From assembly GCF_000337675.1 (NCBI RefSeq), contig NZ_AOIB01000005.1, forward strand, positions 81,245 to 145,244: a stretch of 64,000 nucleotides of DNA, given 5' to 3'. How positions within the stretch are numbered: the first letter of the stretch is position 1; the number at the start of each line of letters is the position of its first letter. Origin of the DNA: Natronococcus amylolyticus DSM 10524. Its GTDB lineage: Archaea; Halobacteriota; Halobacteria; Halobacteriales; Natrialbaceae. Position numbers and translations under genes: made by a program. The notes beneath the pieces were generated by a model. It worked only from the letters and a program-made list of their open reading frames with translations, was not told where the DNA came from and did no database searches. Positions 16,912-25,157 of the stretch are shown piece after piece.

Positions 16912-17889
16912 TCACCGGAACCGCTCGAGTCCCGCCTGGCTGTGGCGTTTCCCGTCCGGATTCGTGACCCAGTCGGTTCGGTCGTCCCGTTCGGTCTCGA
17001 GGTCGACGTCCGGTCCGACTTCGGGTTCGTACCCCGGACAGTCGGTGCCGCAGTCGATTTCGGCGTCGACGACTCGGCCCGCCCACTCGCAGTACGGCAG
17101 CGTCGCGCCACTCGAGTCCACGGCTCGACAGTTCGCACAGTCCGGAAAGCCGTAGGTTCGCCACCCCTTGCCGTAGGCTCGCTCGGCGAGGCGCCGACGG
17201 GCGCGTGCCTTCGCCGCGGGCGAGACGACGGCGACGTCGGTTCGGCCGGGGTGAGTCTCGAGGGGCTCGACTCCCGGCTCGGCGACCGCGAGGGGAGTCG
17301 GCTCGCGGAGTACGTCGATTTCGCGGACCGCTCCCTCCTCGCGGTGGACCCGCCAGATCCCGACCTCGTGGGGGATCCGGTTGCGGTGGGCGCCCGTGAC
17401 GTAGCTCTCGGTCGCCAGCACGACCTCGTCGACGAGTCCGAGGCTGACGTCCGTTCGGAGCTGAGCCTCGAGATCGCCCGGTCGTCCGAGATCGGGTTTG
17501 TTCTCGATACCGACGATCCGATCGTACCAGTCGGGGTACCGTGTGACCTGGCGGACGTACTCCCGGCCATTCTGGCGCTCGGGCTCGAAGAAGCCGATCT
17601 CGAGGGCGCGCTCGGTCGCCCGCCGCGCCCGTTCGGGATGGCAGTCGAACGCGTCTTTCCAGTAGCGCGCGCGGCCGGGGCCGACCCGCGATTCGATCGC
17701 CGCGGTGGGTATCGCCCTGGCCGTGATCGCGGTCCGATCCGCGAATCGGTGGCCGGGAGCGACGGCGACGATATCGAGGACGCGCCCGCCCGGATCCGCG
17801 ACGCCCGCGCCGAGCTGTCGGGCGAGGAGGCGGTCGCCGCGGGACTCGAGGGCGGCACACAGCTCGAGTTCGAACGCGAACTCGCTCAC
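16912..17889 (-). CDS. DUF5787-like protein: possible PD-(D/E)XK nuclease with cysteine cluster
   Basis: The 325-residue protein has 'DRIVGIENKPD' at residues 123-133, with the hydrophobic-G-h-E-x-K strand of PD-(D/E)XK enzymes (D123, E129, K131). It is followed by a helix DLEAQLRTDVSLGL resembling the Q-motif of RecB/Cas4 nucleases. A Cys set lies at C251, C254, C267, C280 and C284, with a lone Cys11 near the N-terminus. This layout recalls iron-sulphur or zinc stabilised nucleases. The DUF name is from memory, and nuclease activity is inference. No repair or CRISPR gene is adjacent. Confidence 0.65.
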   Translation of the reverse strand: MSEFAFELELCAALESRGDRLLARQLGAGVADPGGRVLDIVAVAPGHRFADRTAITARAIPTAAIESRVGPGRARYWKDAFDCHPERARRATERALEIGFFEPERQNGREYVRQVTRYPDWYDRIVGIENKPDLGRPGDLEAQLRTDVSLGLVDEVVLATESYVTGAHRNRIPHEVGIWRVHREEGAVREIDVLREPTPLAVAEPGVEPLETHPGRTDVAVVSPAAKARARRRLAERAYGKGWRTYGFPDCANCRAVDSSGATLPYCEWAGRVVDAEIDCGTDCPGYEPEVGPDVDLETERDDRTDWVTNPDGKRHSQAGLERFR

Positions 17890-18003
17890 GAGGGACCGAA
17901 CGGGCGGTGACGAGAAAAGGAGGTCGGTCGCCTACTCCAGTGAGAGACAGTGTCACGAGAGACAACAGGATTAATCACCCTGCGGTCCAAAGCCGGATGG
18001 TAT

Positions 18004-18147
18004 ATGGGGGTACTCGATGCACTCGGTGTTCGAGGCCACGATGGGACGACGCGTTACGAGTGTCGAAACTGTGGGAGAGAGCTGACGGCCGACGCCGAGG
18101 AGTGTACTGGTTGTGGCTCCGGCGAGATCGCACACTACGAGTTCTGA
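18004..18147 (+). CDS. Zinc-ribbon microprotein (rubrerythrin-like C4)
   Basis: The 47-residue protein starts MGVLDALGVRGHDGTTRYEC and has two CxxC knuckles, CRNC and CTGC, 15 residues apart, which would bind one zinc. The in-frame ATG 18 codons upstream was rejected: a TATA-like GATTAATC lies about 30 bases before 18004. Such stand-alone haloarchaeal zinc microproteins are often annotated 'rubrerythrin-like domain'. The function is unknown. A second Cys-rich microprotein follows 100 bases downstream with its own promoter. Confidence 0.72.
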   Translation: MGVLDALGVRGHDGTTRYECRNCGRELTADAEECTGCGSGEIAHYEF

Positions 18148-18215
18148 CGTCGTTTTGGCTTTGCCATCTGAGATCCGTACGGCCGGAGTACGTCGCTCAC
18201 CGCGAGCGAAACGCT

Positions 18216-18223
18216 GATTTACG
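18216..18223 (+). promoter_or_regulatory. TATA box for Cys-rich microprotein
   Basis: GATTTACG lies 25-32 bases before ATG 18248, giving a leaderless start and showing that this gene is transcribed apart from the one at 18004. Confidence 0.5.
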
Positions 18224-18247
18224 AACGGCACCATCCGCCGATAAGGG

Positions 18248-18436
18248 ATGGCGAACAGGGACGACGTTTCCAGAGAGCTCGCGGAATGTACGGAGTGTGG
18301 CACGGTCTACGCGGCCAGACAATGGCCAAACGGGACGATCAAGGCGATCGGAAGCGAGAGCTGTCAGTGTGGGTGCACCGACTTCGCTCTCGTCGAGACC
18401 GACGAGGAGAGGATGCCGCCCGACAGAGCAGAATAG
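18248..18436 (+). CDS. Cys-rich microprotein (putative zinc finger)
   Basis: The 62-residue protein has an N-terminal CTECGTVY knuckle and a second cluster CQCGC about 22 residues later, separated by RQWPNGTIKAIGSES. That is enough for one C4 zinc site. The C-terminus is acidic and disordered. It follows another zinc microprotein in the same direction. No partner or target is apparent, and no transfer signs are visible. Confidence 0.7.
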   Translation: MANRDDVSRELAECTECGTVYAARQWPNGTIKAIGSESCQCGCTDFALVETDEERMPPDRAE

Positions 18437-18579
18437 CCTGCCACACCGTCGGGTAACACCCCCGACAAGTCACGCACGGCGAGGCGCCGTCGGTGCGGAC
18501 GACGAGGACGACACCGGTTCGGGTCGTGAGCAGTAGGTGTCGCTCGTGCTCGAGTCACGGACCCCGGCCGCGCCGGAGT

Positions 18580-18900
18580 TCAGCGCGCCCTCGGCCGCGG
18601 GTCGGGGGGGTTCAGGTCGTCGGTCGACGGCCGACGACCGCGTCGGCGATACCACTCGAGGAGCCATCGGCCGGCGACCGACGCTCCGACGGGAACGGCG
18701 ACGACGGTCGTGAAGCCGACCGCTAGCGCGACCGAGGCGGTGACCAGCGGCGGTCCGGCGACGGTCGCCGCGGCGGTCGTCGCGGTCACGAGCGCGGTGC
18801 TGAACGCGACGACGGTGAGGACACACGAGGCGAACGCCGACGCGAGACTTCGATCGGTGCCGGGCGGTACGGTCGGGGGTGGGGAGTGCGGTGGATGCAT
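18580..18900 (-). CDS. Small two-helix membrane protein, unknown
   Basis: The 106-residue product has a Pro-rich N-terminus (MHPPHSPPPTVPPGTD), two hydrophobic segments (about 20-48 and 50-76, Ala/Val/Thr-rich) and a basic Arg/Pro-rich tail. It is probably an inner-membrane protein with the tail in the cytosol. No family was recognised, and high-GC sequence can create such frames by chance, so support is moderate. The upstream region carries a palindrome at 18960-18973. Confidence 0.45.
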   Translation of the reverse strand: MHPPHSPPPTVPPGTDRSLASAFASCVLTVVAFSTALVTATTAAATVAGPPLVTASVALAVGFTTVVAVPVGASVAGRWLLEWYRRRGRRPSTDDLNPPDPRPRAR

Positions 18901-18954
18901 CGGTTCTCGACCGTACCGACGCGCCGATGCCGATTAAGTGTAATCTGAAAAACA

Positions 18955-18973
18955 TTTCTGTAACGTCCGTTAC
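18955..18973. promoter_or_regulatory. Palindrome GTAACG-TC-CGTTAC with shared flank
   Basis: Positions 18960-18973 form a perfect inverted repeat with six-base arms and a two-base centre. It sits about 60 bases upstream of the small membrane protein gene at 18900. The 11-mer TTTCTGTAACG at 18955-18965 recurs at 20111-20121 upstream of the wHTH regulator. It is a candidate operator for that regulator. Confidence 0.4.
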
Positions 18974-19164
18974 TGAAGGAGATTTCAGGACCGATCGGCC
19001 GAGTGTGTGGCTGTTCGCTCGACTCGGCCGTTCGGCCTCGAGAATCGACGGCTCCCTGAAGGCTGCCGCAGTTCCATGCGGTGACGTCCGCCGTCGCCTC
19101 CGCGATCGGTCCCAGCCGCGCCTCCGCCACAGCGGTCACCCCATCGTCCGTCGGTCGCGTCCGC

Positions 19165-20064
19165 TCACCGACTCGTCTCGAGCACCGAGAGATCCTCGGC
19201 CATCCTGACCCGGAGTTCGTCGCCGGCCACCGGCAGCCGAACCTCGAGGCGGTAGGGATCGCGCTCGAGAATCCGCGTGTACTCGGCGGAGACACACCAC
19301 GGGAGCGTCCAGTAGGGTCGGTCGTCGAGCGAGACGCCTCGTTCGTCGTGAAAGCGGACCACCGTGGAGTGATCGAGCAATCGGAGCCCGGCGGCCGAAC
19401 AAAGGGAGTGACCGCACTGGGCGCACTCGTGATCGACGCGAACGTCGACGCCGAGACAGCACTCGCCGGACTCGACGATCCGGGTTTCCATCCGCCCGCT
19501 GCACTCCGGACAGACGCCGTCGGCCGCCAGACAGTGGAGATGGCGGACGCGCTGGTCGAAGGCGTCGGCGATCTCCGCGGGGGACCGATTGTTCAGACCG
19601 CCGGGCGGGAAGCCGTACTCGCCGTGGCACTGCCCGCAGTCCCGACAGTCGATCGCGAGGTGTTCGTCCGCGTAGGTGGCTCGGAGCGAACCGCCGCAAT
19701 CGAAACACTCCCCCGTAACGGGGAACGGCTCGAGCGTCGGCCGCTGGTTAAACGAACCCGCGATCACCGAGCGGACGACCTTCCGGCCGGCGTGTTTGAA
19801 CGCGTACCCATCCTCTCGACGGGTGACGAAGTGGCCGGTGAGTTTCTGCAGGTGGTAGTTGAACTGCGCGGAGTCGCGCATCCCGACCGCTCGGCGCAGC
19901 TCCGAGAACGACACCGGACGCTCGTCGGCCGCCCACAGCGCCTCGAGGATCGCGAGTCGGGTCTCGTTGCCAATCAGGGCGAACGCGTCGGCCGGATCCA
20001 GACACTCCGTGCACTCGAGAACCGATTCGGGATCGGTGTCGCTCGAAACGGATGAGTCACTCAT
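19165..20064 (-). CDS. ArsR-type winged-helix regulator with multiple zinc knuckles
   Basis: The 299-residue protein has an N-terminal ArsR-like wHTH (DAFALIGNETRLAILEALW ... QFNYHLQKLTG, about 25-95). A Cys-rich C-terminal domain follows, containing CFDCGG, CRDCGQC, CPECSG and CAQCGHSLC, and then a beta-rich tail. The architecture matches a haloarchaeal family of large ArsR-like regulators in which the C-terminal part probably senses metal, redox state or a ligand. ATG 20064 was preferred over ATG 20079 (adds MVDLR). The 11-mer motif about 50 bases upstream, also present at 18955, suggests autoregulation. Confidence 0.8.
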   Translation of the reverse strand: MSDSSVSSDTDPESVLECTECLDPADAFALIGNETRLAILEALWAADERPVSFSELRRAVGMRDSAQFNYHLQKLTGHFVTRREDGYAFKHAGRKVVRSVIAGSFNQRPTLEPFPVTGECFDCGGSLRATYADEHLAIDCRDCGQCHGEYGFPPGGLNNRSPAEIADAFDQRVRHLHCLAADGVCPECSGRMETRIVESGECCLGVDVRVDHECAQCGHSLCSAAGLRLLDHSTVVRFHDERGVSLDDRPYWTLPWCVSAEYTRILERDPYRLEVRLPVAGDELRVRMAEDLSVLETSR

Positions 20065-20110
20065 GCGAAGGTCTACCATCCAACCGAGCTAAAGCGTTCG
20101 CTCAACGTCG

Positions 20111-20121
20111 TTTCTGTAACG
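20111..20121. promoter_or_regulatory. Second copy of TTTCTGTAACG motif
   Basis: Located 47 bases upstream of the wHTH regulator start and about 125 bases before the lipoprotein gene on the other strand. It is identical over 11 bases to 18955-18965. A regulatory role is inferred from location only. Confidence 0.3.
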
Positions 20122-20243
20122 GAGCTGTTATTCTGCCGGGGACGGGTCTTGGCACGACCCGATCTTGGGGATCACGGGCCCGGCCATCGACGGACGCGCT
20201 CGCGATCGGAAGGAGTTTAGGTCGGTGTGACCGCTTGTGATCG

Positions 20244-20825
20244 ATGAGCAACAACCGACGCCCGACGTCGCGCCGTCGGCTACTCGCCGGCGCGGGCTCG
20301 ATCGCGGTTCTCGGAGCCGCCGGCTGTCTCGACGACGGCGAACCCGGCGAATCGACGGACGACTCGAGTGACGACGACGACGAACAGACCGACGATCCCG
20401 ACGACGGCGAGTTCGACGACGATCTGGTCGACGATCCGGTCGACGACGCGGACCACGAGGTCGACGTCTCCGAACTGCTCGTTTACGATCGTGACGGCGA
20501 ACAGGTCGCAAACTCCCACGCCGGCCACTGGCACTACGAGACCGAGACGGGCGGACTGCCGGCGATCGAGCCGGGATCGGCAATCGAACTCGAGGCCGTC
20601 TTCACGAAAGACGGCGAGGAGCTCCCGCTGGGCGAGGACGAGCCGTACCGCCTGGGTGTCGAACTCGAAGACGGGGAGGACGAAATCGTCGATATCGACG
20701 CCGACCCCGCGACCGTCTCGATTTCCGGCGAACAGGCGGGAGAGACGGCGACCGTCTTCGAGCTGCTCGAGGACGGCGACGTCGTCTGGGAGGCGCCCCC
20801 GATCGATACCTTCGTCAAGGAGTAA
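20244..20825 (+). CDS. Tat lipoprotein with His-containing metal-site-like motif, unknown
   Basis: The 193-residue protein has a twin-arginine signal ([10 protein letters not shown]) and a lipobox GAAGC with lipidated Cys near residue 29. An acidic Asp/Glu tether runs to about residue 70. The folded part contains [13 protein letters not shown] (His at about residues 93, 96 and 98) and a beta-rich, Ig-like remainder. The HxxHxH cluster suggests metal binding on the outer face of the membrane. I do not recognise the family. A GTTTAGGTC box lies about 29 bases before the ATG, consistent with a leaderless start. Confidence 0.72.
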   Translation: MSNNRRPTSRRRLLAGAGSIAVLGAAGCLDDGEPGESTDDSSDDDDEQTDDPDDGEFDDDLVDDPVDDADHEVDVSELLVYDRDGEQVANSHAGHWHYETETGGLPAIEPGSAIELEAVFTKDGEELPLGEDEPYRLGVELEDGEDEIVDIDADPATVSISGEQAGETATVFELLEDGDVVWEAPPIDTFVKE

Positions 20826-20890
20826 CGAGGTCGAGATCGCCCGACTGCACGGAACTGTTTGGTGGCGTGATACGCCCCGAGAACAGTAGG

Positions 20891-20897
20891 TTTATCA
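20891..20897 (+). promoter_or_regulatory. TATA box for aIF2-gamma operon
   Basis: TTTATCA is preceded by a GTAGG-type upstream element and lies 42-48 bases before ATG 20939, predicting a leader of about 20 bases. The spacing supports the start chosen for the initiation factor. Confidence 0.55.
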
Positions 20898-20938
20898 GTC
20901 GCACGAGGGAACTCCTACCTAAGATTACTCATCGTCTT

Positions 20939-22192
20939 ATGGCAGGAAATCAACAACCGGAGGTGAACATCGGACTCGTCGGCCACGTCGATCACGGCAA
21001 GACGACGCTGGTGCAGGCTCTCAGCGGATCGTGGACGGACCAGCACTCGGAGGAGATGAAACGCGGTATCTCCATCCGGCTGGGGTATGCAGACGCGACG
21101 TTCCGTCACTGTCCCGACCTCGACGAGCCCGAACGGTACACCGTCGAACAGGAGTGTGCGGACGGCACGCCGAGCGAGCCGCTTCGAACGGTCTCGTTCG
21201 TCGACGCACCGGGTCACGAGACGCTGATGGCAACGATGCTCTCGGGGGCCTCGCTGATGGACGGCGCCGTGCTGGTCGTCAGCGCCAACGAGCCGGTCCC
21301 ACAGCCCCAGACCGAGGAGCACCTGATGGCACTCGACATCATCGGGATCGACAACATCGTCATCGCCCAGAACAAGGTCGACCTCGTCGACTCTCAGCAG
21401 GCTCGACAGAACTACCAGGAGATCCAGGAGTTCGTCGAGGGCACCGTCGCCGAGGACGCGCCAGTCGTCCCCGTCTCGGCCGGCCAGGAGGTCAACCTCG
21501 ACCTGCTGATCCAGGCGATCGAAGAGGAGATTCCCACGCCCGAGCGGGATCCCGGAACCGACGCCCGGATGCACGTCGCCCGGAGCTTCGACATCAACAA
21601 ACCCGGGACGACCGCCGCGAACCTCGCCGGCGGCGTCCTCGGCGGCAGCCTCGTTCGGGGCGAGCTCGAGCTCGACGACGACCTCGAGATCCGTCCGGGA
21701 CGGGAGGTCGAGGAGGGCGGCCAGACCGAGTACGTCCCGATCCAGACGACGGTTCGGTCGCTGCAGGCCGGCGGCGCCGACGCGGAATCGGTTACGCCCG
21801 GCGGGCTGCTCGGGGTCGGCACCGGACTCGATCCCTCGCTGACGAAAGGCGACGCTCTCGCGGGACGGATCGCCGGTCCGCCGGGGTCGCTCCCACCGAC
21901 CTGGGAGCAGTTCACGATGGACGTCGATCTCCTCGATCGCGTCGTCGGTAACGTCGAGGAGACGAGCGGACCGGGCGACGCGGCCGACATCGACGAGATC
22001 AGCACGGGCGAGCCCCTGATGATGACCGTCGGCACGGCGACGACCGTCGGCGCGGTCACGAGCGCCCGCAGCGGGGAGTGTGAGGTCAAGCTCAAACGCC
22101 CCGTCGCGGCCGAGCCCGGCGCGAAGATCGCGATCAATCGCCGGATCGGCGCCCGCTGGCGACTGATCGGGCTGGGAACGCTTCGCGAGTAA
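20939..22192 (+). CDS. eif2g: Translation initiation factor aIF2 subunit gamma (GTPase)
   Basis: The gamma subunit of the trimeric factor carries Met-tRNAi to the small ribosomal subunit with GTP. GTPase motifs are complete: G1 GHVDHGKT, the switch region [13 protein letters not shown]3 DAPGHE and G4 NKVD. Two EF-Tu-like beta-barrel domains follow. The length of 417 residues is typical. ATG 20939 ([18 protein letters not shown]) was chosen over the longer frame from 20867 because the latter would run through the promoter. It leads a compact cluster with PIN, rpo7, spt4 and the dephospho-CoA kinase gene, a conserved archaeal arrangement linking translation and transcription. Confidence 0.96.
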   Translation: MAGNQQPEVNIGLVGHVDHGKTTLVQALSGSWTDQHSEEMKRGISIRLGYADATFRHCPDLDEPERYTVEQECADGTPSEPLRTVSFVDAPGHETLMATMLSGASLMDGAVLVVSANEPVPQPQTEEHLMALDIIGIDNIVIAQNKVDLVDSQQARQNYQEIQEFVEGTVAEDAPVVPVSAGQEVNLDLLIQAIEEEIPTPERDPGTDARMHVARSFDINKPGTTAANLAGGVLGGSLVRGELELDDDLEIRPGREVEEGGQTEYVPIQTTVRSLQAGGADAESVTPGGLLGVGTGLDPSLTKGDALAGRIAGPPGSLPPTWEQFTMDVDLLDRVVGNVEETSGPGDAADIDEISTGEPLMMTVGTATTVGAVTSARSGECEVKLKRPVAAEPGAKIAINRRIGARWRLIGLGTLRE

Positions 22193-22207
22193 CACGACGA
22201 CAGCGCC

Positions 22208-22594
22208 ATGAGCACCCGGGTCGCCCTCGACACGAGCGCGTTGATGATGCCGGTCGAGCTGGACGTCCGGCTGTTCGACGAACTCGAGCGGCTGATCGGC
22301 TCTGCGGAGCTGGTGGCACCCCAGCCCGTGATCGAGGAGCTCCGGCGACTCTCGGAGAAGGGCGGCACCGAAGGAACCGCCGCGTCGGTCGGCCACGACC
22401 TGGCGACCGAACGCTGTCTCGTCGTCGACACGGAGGAGTCGTACGCCGACGACGCCCTGGTCGAACTCGCCCGGGAGGGAAGCGTCGACTACGTCGTCAC
22501 GAACGATCGCCCGCTGCGCGACCGGGTGCTCGAGGCGAGCATACCGGTACTTGCATTACGCGGGAGAAACAAGCTGGCAATCACTCAACCATAG
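22208..22594 (+). CDS. PIN-domain protein, FCF1/Utp24-like
   Basis: The 128-residue single-domain PIN protein has acidic residues at the expected places: VALDTSALM (Asp8), IEEL (Glu near 43), ADDALVELA (Asp near 78) and TNDRPLRD (Asp near 99). These would hold Mg2+/Mn2+ for single-strand RNA cleavage. Related archaeal proteins resemble the rRNA-processing nuclease FCF1/Utp24, and the position between eif2g and rpo7 favours a housekeeping RNA role over a VapC toxin. No antitoxin gene is adjacent. Its TAG abuts the next ATG directly. Confidence 0.85.
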   Translation: MSTRVALDTSALMMPVELDVRLFDELERLIGSAELVAPQPVIEELRRLSEKGGTEGTAASVGHDLATERCLVVDTEESYADDALVELAREGSVDYVVTNDRPLRDRVLEASIPVLALRGRNKLAITQP

Positions 22595-23164
22595 ATGTAC
22601 AAACGGGTCAAACTGAAGGATACGGTCGAAGTACCGCCGAAAGCGCTCGGTGACGTCTCGCCGAAGCTGGTCAAGCAACTGCTGCAGGACAAACTCGAGG
22701 GTCGGATGGACGAACAGGTCGGCAGCGTCGTCTCGGTCACCCAGGTCCACGACATCGGGGAAGGAGCCGTGCTCCCGAACAAGCCGGGAGTCTACTACGA
22801 GGCCGAGTTCGACGCCGTCACGTTCGACCCCGACATGCAGGAGGTCGTCGACGGCACGATCGTCGAGGTCGTCGAGTTCGGCGCCTTCGTCGGGATCGGT
22901 CCCGTCGACGGGCTGCTCCACGTCTCCCAGATCTCCGACGAGTACCTCGCCTTCGACGGCGAGAACCAGCAGCTCGCCTCGAACGAGTCCAACCGCACGC
23001 TGGGCGTCGACGACGCCGTTCGAGCGCGCATCGTCACCAAGAGCATCGACGAACGCAACCCGCGCGACTCGAAGATCGGTCTCACCGCGAAACAGCCCGG
23101 ACTCGGCAAACACGGCTGGCTCGAGGAGGACCACGAGAAGCGCGAAGCGGCCACGGGTGAGTAA
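22595..23164 (+). CDS. rpo7: DNA-directed RNA polymerase subunit Rpo7 (E')
   Basis: The 189-residue subunit forms the stalk of archaeal RNA polymerase with Rpo4. The N-terminal tip domain (MYKRVKLKDTVEVPPKALG) is followed by an S1/OB RNA-binding domain (about 80-165) with GAFVGIGPVDGLLHVSQIS. It binds emerging RNA and aids open-complex formation. The ATG follows the PIN stop with no spacer and the gene ends two bases before spt4, so the cluster is probably one transcript. Confidence 0.95.
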   Translation: MYKRVKLKDTVEVPPKALGDVSPKLVKQLLQDKLEGRMDEQVGSVVSVTQVHDIGEGAVLPNKPGVYYEAEFDAVTFDPDMQEVVDGTIVEVVEFGAFVGIGPVDGLLHVSQISDEYLAFDGENQQLASNESNRTLGVDDAVRARIVTKSIDERNPRDSKIGLTAKQPGLGKHGWLEEDHEKREAATGE

Positions 23165-23166
23165 CG

Positions 23167-23364
23167 ATGGCATCCGATCGACTCGTCTGTCGTGAGTGCC
23201 ACCGGGTCAACGACCCCGACAGCGGCACCTGCGACTCCTGTAACTCCTCGTCGCTGACCGAGGACTGGGCCGGCTACGTCGTCATCGCCCATCCCGAGGA
23301 CAGCGAGATCGCCACGGAGATGCAGGTCACCGAGCCCGGTGCGTACGCGCTGAAGGTTCGGTAA
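23167..23364 (+). CDS. spt4: Transcription elongation factor subunit Spt4 (RpoE'')
   Basis: The 65-residue zinc protein has CRECH and CDSC knuckles in the first 25 residues and the conserved body EDWAGYVVIAHPEDSEIA. It pairs with Spt5 to clamp the polymerase during elongation; spt5 is not in this window. The position directly after rpo7 is the usual archaeal order. Confidence 0.95.
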   Translation: MASDRLVCRECHRVNDPDSGTCDSCNSSSLTEDWAGYVVIAHPEDSEIATEMQVTEPGAYALKVR

Positions 23365-23365
23365 C

Positions 23366-23935
23366 GTGGCTCGCGACGACGACAGCGACGACGTCCGCGC
23401 GGACGACCAGCTGCTGGTTTTACCCGACGAACTGCGCCACGAGCTCAAGGAGCCGATGGGCCCGATCGAGACCGACGCCGAGATTTTGCTCGAGGCGGTC
23501 TCGGGGCCGCTGATCGCCGTCGGCGACGTCGTCACCTACCACATCGTCAGGACGGGACGCGACCCCGACGTCGCGCTCGTCGACGAGCGGACCAAACGCG
23601 AGCTCGTCGAGGCGGAGATCCGCGAGACCGTCACTGAGCGAGTGAACGTCGAGGCTCACAATCCGCCCGCCGAGCTCACTGCCGACGTCCTCGAGACGCT
23701 CCGGGAGAGCCTCGAGCGCGAGGAACCGACGACGGTCCTAGTCGACGGCGAGGAGGACCTGGTGGTGCTGCCGGCGATCATGCTCGCGCCCGACGGGGCC
23801 AGCGTCGTCTACGGCCAACCCGACGAGGGGATGGTCCACGTCGTCGTCGACGACGAGGTGCGCCGAGAGGTCCGGGACCTGCTCGAGCGCTTCGAGGGCG
23901 ATCAGGAGCGGTTCTGGGAGCTGCTCGAGGAGTAG
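23366..23935 (+). CDS. GTP-dependent dephospho-CoA kinase (DUF359 family)
   Basis: This enzyme carries out the last step of CoA synthesis in archaea, phosphorylating dephospho-CoA with GTP. The 189-residue product has the family's LVLPDELRHELKEPMGPIETDAE start, the VGDVVTYH strand, TVLVDGEEDLVVLPAIMLAPDGASVVYGQPDEGMV motifs split across the centre, and a helical C-terminus ending in acidic residues. It starts with GTG one base after the spt4 stop, so it is translated from the same message. The assignment rests on recognised motifs and the conserved position after spt4. Confidence 0.88.
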   Translation: MARDDDSDDVRADDQLLVLPDELRHELKEPMGPIETDAEILLEAVSGPLIAVGDVVTYHIVRTGRDPDVALVDERTKRELVEAEIRETVTERVNVEAHNPPAELTADVLETLRESLEREEPTTVLVDGEEDLVVLPAIMLAPDGASVVYGQPDEGMVHVVVDDEVRREVRDLLERFEGDQERFWELLEE

Positions 23936-24078
23936 ACGGAATCGGAGACCGACGTGACGCGGTCGATCGCAACGTACCCGATCCCTGTTAGCGAGGGAGT
24001 GCTGACCGAAAACGTATCCAGCAGTTCGCGAGAAGAGCGCAGTCTGACGTCTCAGACGCTCTTTTGAGCGAGAGCCGT

Positions 24079-24086
24079 GTTTAAGT
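24079..24086 (+). promoter_or_regulatory. TATA box for Tat-exported protein
   Basis: GTTTAAGT lies 24-31 bases before ATG 24110, typical for a leaderless haloarchaeal message. Confidence 0.6.
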
Positions 24087-24109
24087 GATGTGCAACCAAC
24101 CTATTAGCG

Positions 24110-24583
24110 ATGAGTAAAGACACGTGGATCACACGACGGTCACTGCTGGCAGCAGGTGCGATCGGTGTACTCGGCCTCAGTGCAGTTTCGGCCTACAACC
24201 CGACGACGCTCCGTTATCTAGCTATCGAGAACCATACGGACCGTCGAGAGACACTCGACGTTCGCGTCCTCGCCGATGGTGACGTCGTCGTCGAGCAATC
24301 GCTCACGCTCCCAGAGGAAGGATACGAGCGCGTTCCCTGTGAGTGGCCCAGCCGGGCAGGAACGTATCGGTATGGCGGACGGCTGAACGATGAAAGCGAG
24401 TGGACAGAGGGCACAGTTAGTGACGGCGGGAACGTACTCAGACTCATTCGGATCACCGATGCTGGTCTCGAGATCAGCCGCCCCCGTCCTCAGCAAGATC
24501 CGGAAGAGCTAGAGCAAGACCTCTGTGAAATTCCGTGGTGGATCGACGAAGTTCGGGGTAGTGGAAATACACAATACAGCTGA
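24110..24583 (+). CDS. Tat-signal secreted protein, unknown
   Basis: The 157-residue protein has a twin-arginine signal (TRRSLLAAGAIGVLGLSAVSA, about residues 8-28), apparently without a lipobox Cys. It is therefore released or anchored by the uncleaved helix. The mature part is a beta-sandwich-like domain (LAIENHTDRRETLDVRVLAD ... YRYGGRLNDESEW) reminiscent of extracellular Ig-like folds, with a Cys pair (about 101 and 141) that could form a disulfide. Codon use is slightly less GC-biased than its neighbours. Function and family were not recognised. Confidence 0.7.
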   Translation: MSKDTWITRRSLLAAGAIGVLGLSAVSAYNPTTLRYLAIENHTDRRETLDVRVLADGDVVVEQSLTLPEEGYERVPCEWPSRAGTYRYGGRLNDESEWTEGTVSDGGNVLRLIRITDAGLEISRPRPQQDPEELEQDLCEIPWWIDEVRGSGNTQYS

Positions 24584-24641
24584 AAGTCTGGAGCGAGGGT
24601 CCTCTCGGAAACGGGGAGAGAGTGGGGGAGCGTGTCGCTGA

Positions 24642-25070
24642 TCAGTTCGTCGACCCCGAAACCGAACCGGAACTCGAGCCCGACGGATCGTCGTCTCGCG
24701 GGTCGTACTCGTGTTCGCGGAGCAGATCCGGGTCGACGTCCCGGAGGACGGCCTCGTGGGTCGACTCGAGCACCACCGGGGGTGCACAGCCTTCCTCCTC
24801 GGCCTCGAGCCAGCGTCCCAGACAGAGACACCAGTGGTCGCCGGGCTCGAGGCCGGGAAACTCGAGTTCCGGACGGGGCGTCGTGAGGTCGTTGCCGCGG
24901 GCCTTGCTGAACTGCAGGAACTCCTCGGTGAGGACGGCACAGAGCTCGTGACGGCCCCGGTCGCCCTCGACGCGTCGACAGCAGCCGTCCCGCAGAAAGC
25001 CGGTCATCGGATCGGTGCTACAGGGCTCGAGCTCGGTGCCGAACACGTTCCGATCGGGATCGGTGGTCAT
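24642..25070 (-). CDS. DUF2237 family protein
   Basis: The 142-residue protein starts MTTDPDRNVFGTELEPCSTD. It has the DUF2237 core with conserved Cys, His and Trp (GCCRRVEGDRGRHELCAV, FLQFSKARGNDLTTPRPE, GDHWCLCLGRWLEA) and HEAVLRDVDPDLL. The C-terminal Ser/Gly tail is disordered. The family is widespread and functionally uncharacterised; the Cys-rich core suggests metal or disulfide chemistry. It converges with the Tat-exported gene with 58 bases between stops. Confidence 0.85.
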   Translation of the reverse strand: MTTDPDRNVFGTELEPCSTDPMTGFLRDGCCRRVEGDRGRHELCAVLTEEFLQFSKARGNDLTTPRPELEFPGLEPGDHWCLCLGRWLEAEEEGCAPPVVLESTHEAVLRDVDPDLLREHEYDPRDDDPSGSSSGSVSGSTN

Positions 25071-25157
25071 ACCGAACCGTCGGACGGAGCGCGGAAAAAC
25101 GTGGTGTCGGCGGGACGTGTGTCGCGGTCGGTCACTGTCACGATCACAAGGAGACCG

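Noticed and set aside
24642-25070. Toxin-antitoxin system formed by the PIN gene and neighbours, or defence island
   Set aside because: The PIN gene is embedded between eif2g and rpo7, a housekeeping cluster, and has no antitoxin partner; no other defence families are present nearby.
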